This document shows, piece by piece, positions 8,113-11,145 of a stretch of DNA of 11,145 nt. The notes below the pieces were generated by a model. That model was not told where the DNA came from. It saw nothing but the letters and a program-made list of their open reading frames with translations, and did no database searches. The stretch is from Aureobasidium sp. EXF-3400 (lineage: Eukaryota; Ascomycota; Dothideomycetes; Dothideales; Saccotheciaceae): NCBI GenBank assembly GCA_024195585.1, contig SWBL01000692.1:1-11145 (forward strand). The letters are read 5' to 3'. The stretch's first letter is position 1, and each line of letters begins with the position of its first letter. Made by a program: the position numbers and the translations under genes.

Positions 8113-8129
8113 GATGATGTGAGTTGCAT
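8100..8129 (-). promoter_or_regulatory. Upstream ORF overlapping the start of the BED-finger gene
   Basis: ATG at 8129-8127 opens nine codons and stops at TAA (8102-8100), past the main ATG at 8112-8110 and in another frame. A ribosome that starts here passes the main start and terminates eight bases beyond it, so this layout usually lowers main-frame translation unless the first ATG is skipped. With only 17 bases between the two starts, inclusion in the mRNA is likely. Confidence 0.55.
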
Positions 8130-8697
8130 GATGGTCAAGGGAGCAGCCGTAGCGTGGCTCATCTATTTCAGGAAAATCATGATGCTCTGACGCAACGCCA
8201 AGTCCACATGAGCTCCGAGGACCATGTGCTAGGTCGCTCGTAGATAAATGAGAGAAACATCATGTATTCTTAAAGAGAGACTCATTGTAGAGATACTGTG
8301 TATCGGATTCTATATGATTTGTTTGAGGTGATTGTGCCTCGAACATGCTGACCACCTTGCTGGCTACATGTAGGTAGCTATGACTATGCTTATTTTCGGT
8401 AAAATGTCCTTAGCTAAGCCCGTGCAACTTTTATGCATCGTTATCATATCATCATCTGAGATTTAGCTTGCTGCACTCATGGGTGCTGATCGTGCGTGCT
8501 CCTCTGATCTCTAAGCCGCGTGTTTGAGGTATGCTTTGTATACGCCGCTGCCATACTTGGACACATAGGCTGGCTGGTACGAAGCATGCAAATGCGTTGG
8601 CCCGCATGCGACCATGGTGCCGCCTCCGCGACTTTTGAGACATGCTTGATGTGGGTAGACGAGTCTTGAGGCCTGGATTGTACGGTGATTTCAGACC
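8130..8697. other. Intergenic region between BED-finger start and CSN12 stop
   Basis: This 568-base stretch should carry the promoter and 5' UTR of the BED-finger gene and the 3' UTR of CSN12, both minus strand. It includes the 10-base palindrome CTACATGTAG near 8364-8373, a possible but unproven protein-binding site. Only one short frame (63 codons, minus strand) lies here. No RNA gene or repeat was found. Confidence 0.45.
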
Positions 8698-10150
8698 TCA
8701 GACCCCGGTACCAGGAAACGCGCCCTTCTTGTTAAGCACGACCATACCGTGGGCTCGTGAAATGTATCCTTTCATCATGCCCTTGTAAATCAGGTTGGCA
8801 AGCAAGCATTCGACCTCGTCACCCTCAAGCTCGGTCTCCCCGCCCAGTCTCAATGCAGCCACGAATTCTTTCAGAGGAATCCGGCTTCTTCGCACAGCCT
8901 CCGCACCGTCTTGGCCCTCTTTTGGTGCTTCGAACTCGCCAGCGAGGTAGACCTTTCGAACAAGATTGCGAAGGCAGATATCTCGGCCACGTTCGAGGGT
9001 GAGATACACTCTGCGTTTGACAAACTCATCTTCTCCGGCTTGGAGAGCAGCATCAAAGCCTGCCAGGTCACCCTTCTTGATGCAGGCACAGAGCGGAGCA
9101 AAAAGGCGTTGCAGACTAGGGTATGGTGCCAGCATTGCTTGAGTTGGCAGAACATGTGCGGTGATGAGTCTGGTCGGGATAAGATAGGTCAAGATCAGTC
9201 TGATGTTGCGAGTAGAGCCCGTCAATGCTTTGTTGTAAGCAATGGTTAAGTGTTCTTCAGCCTTTGCGTAATCCTCATGCAAGAACTTGAGAACACCAAG
9301 GTAGTAGTTGTAAGTGACCTGCTGCGACCGAGGGAAGCGATCAAGTGGAGGCAAGTCGGTGTTGGTCGCCGAGAGTGATCTGATGACGTTTTGCGAAAGA
9401 GCAATCGAATTTAGCTGTCAAGCCATGTTAGTGTGTGTCGCTTGGTCGAATAAGATAAACCATCACCTTGAAGTATGTCTTAAACTGCAAATTCGCAATG
9501 TAGTAAGCACCCCATTTGCGGGAAGTCTCGATAGGGGATCGGTCGCCAATACAAAGACTGAAGACTCTGTTGATCTGACGTGCAGCATCCTCGAGCTTCT
9601 CGTTTCCTCCCGCTGCATCGCCGACATCCTCCTCGAAAGCGTTAAAGGATGTCTGTCCCTTCTGAAAAGCAGCATCGTCCGCTTTGATAGCGAAAACACG
9701 CAAAAACTTGCCCACAAGATAGAGACAAGGAATTGTCCAGGCATCAAAAACTTCAATCTGATAACCTCTCAAGAGCATATTGAGGAGATCCTTCCAAGCA
9801 TTGTAGACTTTGTCCCAGTTGGCGACCTTGCTTTGAGGTTTCGAGGCATTTTTCCCTAGGTTGAGTGATTCTTCAGCAATTAGAATCTCGCCAACAGCCT
9901 TCCAGTACGCGACAAAGACATCCGTCCAGGGATTGATTTCCTCTCGTCCCAACTTGCAAGCAGGGTTATGCGAGAGAGCATGACGGAAGTCTGACTGAAC
10001 GCTGAAAGCATTGGATTCTCTGTGCAGGGCATACAAGCGACCACTATCATGTTTGGGGGCAACTGGCGACAGTGTGCTTGCAAGCCCATAGCCGTCCTTT
10101 GCCATCATGGCACGCCCAAAGTCAATCATTACGTTGTTCATCTTGCTCAT
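8698..10150 (-). CDS. CSN12: PCI-domain protein CSN12
   Basis: Homologue of fungal CSN12, 466 residues in two exons: 10150-9467 and 9414-8698. The intron (9415-9466, 52 bp) has a GTGATG donor, an ACTAACA branch site and a GACAG acceptor, in phase 0. The N-terminal part opens with a segment ending [10 protein letters not shown], typical of the family. The junction joins YFK to [14 protein letters not shown]. Helical TPR-like repeats lead into a PCI winged helix at the C-terminus, with [18 protein letters not shown] near residues 427-444 and the family ending [11 protein letters not shown]12 was named for the COP9 signalosome; in yeast it pairs with Thp3 and Sem1 in mRNP biogenesis and splicing, and it is a paralogue of the TREX-2 subunit Thp1/PCID2. 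A nuclear RNA or protein-complex scaffold role is therefore likely. Length fits the family. The chosen ATG is the first in frame after a TGA; an extra 5' exon cannot be fully excluded. Confidence 0.92.
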
Positions 10151-10525
10151 GAAGTCTGCGCAGCCGTGGCACAGTAGAATTGATGATCTAGACTCAAAGT
10201 CTCACGCAAGACCTACACAGGGAGTCAGCGACAACAACACTGGCATGTGATGATGATGGTCGACGATAGATGGTCTGAGCTCGATTCGAGCCGGCGAAAC
10301 GTAAAGCCGGCTCCGAGCTGGACTTTGTTGCCAAGCAAAAGGCGCACCCGAGTGACGGCTTGTTCCGCTAAACGAGGAGTCTGGCGTCTGAACTCCACTG
10401 AGCGCGCAGGAATTTCTCTCTCCCAAGCGACTTGACAATTTACGTTGTACTAACCTTCCAGCAAACGCAACAGTGAGTCTATTTCACCTGTCCATATTCA
10501 ATCTCAATACTGACAATCATTCAAG
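10151..10525. promoter_or_regulatory. Divergent promoter region of CSN12 and the eL20 gene
   Basis: The 375 bases between the two start codons must serve both genes. On the plus strand near 10448-10525 the sequence is pyrimidine-rich, with an ACTAAC followed by CCAG at 10457-10461 and a GTGAGT at 10473. These resemble splice signals and could mark introns in the eL20 5' UTR. No TATA box or well-defined ribosomal-protein-gene element stood out. Confidence 0.55.
10202..10246 (-). promoter_or_regulatory. Upstream ORF of CSN12 (14 codons)
   Basis: ATG at 10246-10244 opens 14 codons and ends in TGA at 10204-10202, 51 bases before the CSN12 ATG. It could modulate translation if it is in the transcript. 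The reading frame is certain, its use is not. Confidence 0.35.
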
Positions 10526-11145
10526 ATGGGTAAGCAAATCATCTTCTAAACACGTCTTCCTACCGCCGAGTTCGATCCACCGCCGATTTTCCTCCTTCTC
10601 CATCCGTCCTGCGCGCAACCGCATCTTCGATCGCATCGTCTGCAATTCTGAATATGGTCCAACTTGGCTACGACTGTTCCGCTTGCAAATGTTTCGACAT
10701 CATCGAAGAGTTTGATCTGGGGTCAAGGAGGAAATGAAAAACGCGCAAGAAAGAGGAGGAATGTGAAGGATCGAATCGGCTGGCTTCGTCAACTGTCAGC
10801 ATCAAAAAGCAAGGAACATTGGGCTAATACCATACTGCCGTACAGGTCGCCTTCAAGAATACCAGGTCGTTGGCCGTCTGTTGCCCACCGATGCCAACCC
10901 CACCCCCAAGCTCTATCGCATGCGCGTCTTCGCTCCCAACGAGGTTGTCGCCAAGAGCAGATTCTGGTACTTCTTGTCCCAGTTGAGAAAGGTCAAGAAG
11001 GCAAACGGCGAGATCGTTACCCTCAACCAGGTACGACTATTCTCATACCTATACAATGCTATCTCCCGGAAATGGGCTGCAGCGTTTGGCGTTAAGTGAC
11101 GCAATTAACACGCGCCTGCAGATTCATGAGAAGCGCCCCCAGAAG
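10526..11145 (+). CDS. RPL20: Large-subunit ribosomal protein eL20 (L18a family), 5' part
   Basis: Structural protein of the cytosolic 60S subunit. The visible coding parts are 10526-10529 (ATGG), 10846-11030 and 11122-11145, which join in one frame to give the first 71 residues; the rest lies beyond the right edge. The protein starts [15 protein letters not shown] and contains [15 protein letters not shown] and SRFWYFL, matching the conserved N-terminus of eL20 across fungi. Intron 1 (10530-10845, 316 bp, GTAAGC..ACAG with a GCTAAT branch region) follows directly after the start codon, an arrangement common in fungal ribosomal protein genes. Intron 2 (11031-11121, 91 bp, GTACGA..GCAG with ATTAAC) lies in phase 0 after LNQ. 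Both introns are longer than any other in the window. Codons favour C-ending forms, as expected for high expression. Confidence 0.95.

Noticed and set aside
9314..9859. 181-codon plus-strand frame
   Set aside because: Antisense to CSN12 and crossing its intron. No domain is visible, while the minus-strand protein is well supported.
10473..10525. Possible 53 bp 5' UTR intron (GTGAGT, CTGAC, AAG) ending at the eL20 ATG
   Set aside because: With the intron that begins right after ATGG it would leave a 4-base exon. The conserved MGRLQEYQ start supports the ATGG exon, so I did not annotate this intron; RNA-seq could decide.

Overview
The window looks like nuclear DNA of a filamentous ascomycete (Pezizomycotina; possibly Dothideomycetes, which is only an impression). 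Genes are spaced and lie on both strands. They are cut by short 52-62 bp spliceosomal introns with GT..AG ends and CTAAC/CTGAC-like branch sites. The products are typical fungal families, and one intron-bearing tRNA gene sits between protein genes. There are no operons, CRISPR arrays, insertion sequences or bacterial signals.

Layout. 1-87: last 28 codons of an unrecognised plus-strand gene with an acidic tail. 88-1273: about 1.2 kb gap between two convergent gene ends. 1274-2959 (minus): three-exon amino acid/choline-type permease of the APC superfamily. 2960-4925: nearly 2 kb between divergent genes, holding short upstream ORFs of the permease and some unassigned plus-strand reading frames, one of which (3824-4179) can be read as a small two-exon gene. 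4926-6274 (plus): three-exon seven-helix membrane protein of the fungal rhodopsin-domain (PTH11-related) type. 6499-6635 (minus): tRNA gene with a long intron, followed at once by a T6 Pol III terminator. 7210-8112 (minus): intronless BED-like zinc-finger protein with a Q/N/P-rich middle. 8698-10150 (minus): two-exon PCI-domain protein CSN12. 10526-11145 (plus): start of the gene for ribosomal protein eL20, running off the right edge.

The genes do not form an obvious pathway. CSN12 and eL20 are housekeeping genes that share a divergent intergenic region of about 375 bp. The permease and the rhodopsin-like protein are membrane proteins transcribed away from each other, but nothing in the sequence links their roles. 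Four genes have short ATG-initiated upstream ORFs close to their starts; the one before the BED-finger gene overlaps its start codon.

I found no clear new biological system. The points most worth a second look are the tRNA, whose intron position or anticodon does not fit the canonical fungal pattern; the overlapping uORF before the BED-finger gene; the BED-finger protein, which looks like a transposase DNA-binding domain without its transposase; and the possible small or decayed gene at 3824-4179. All calls were made by eye, without database searches.
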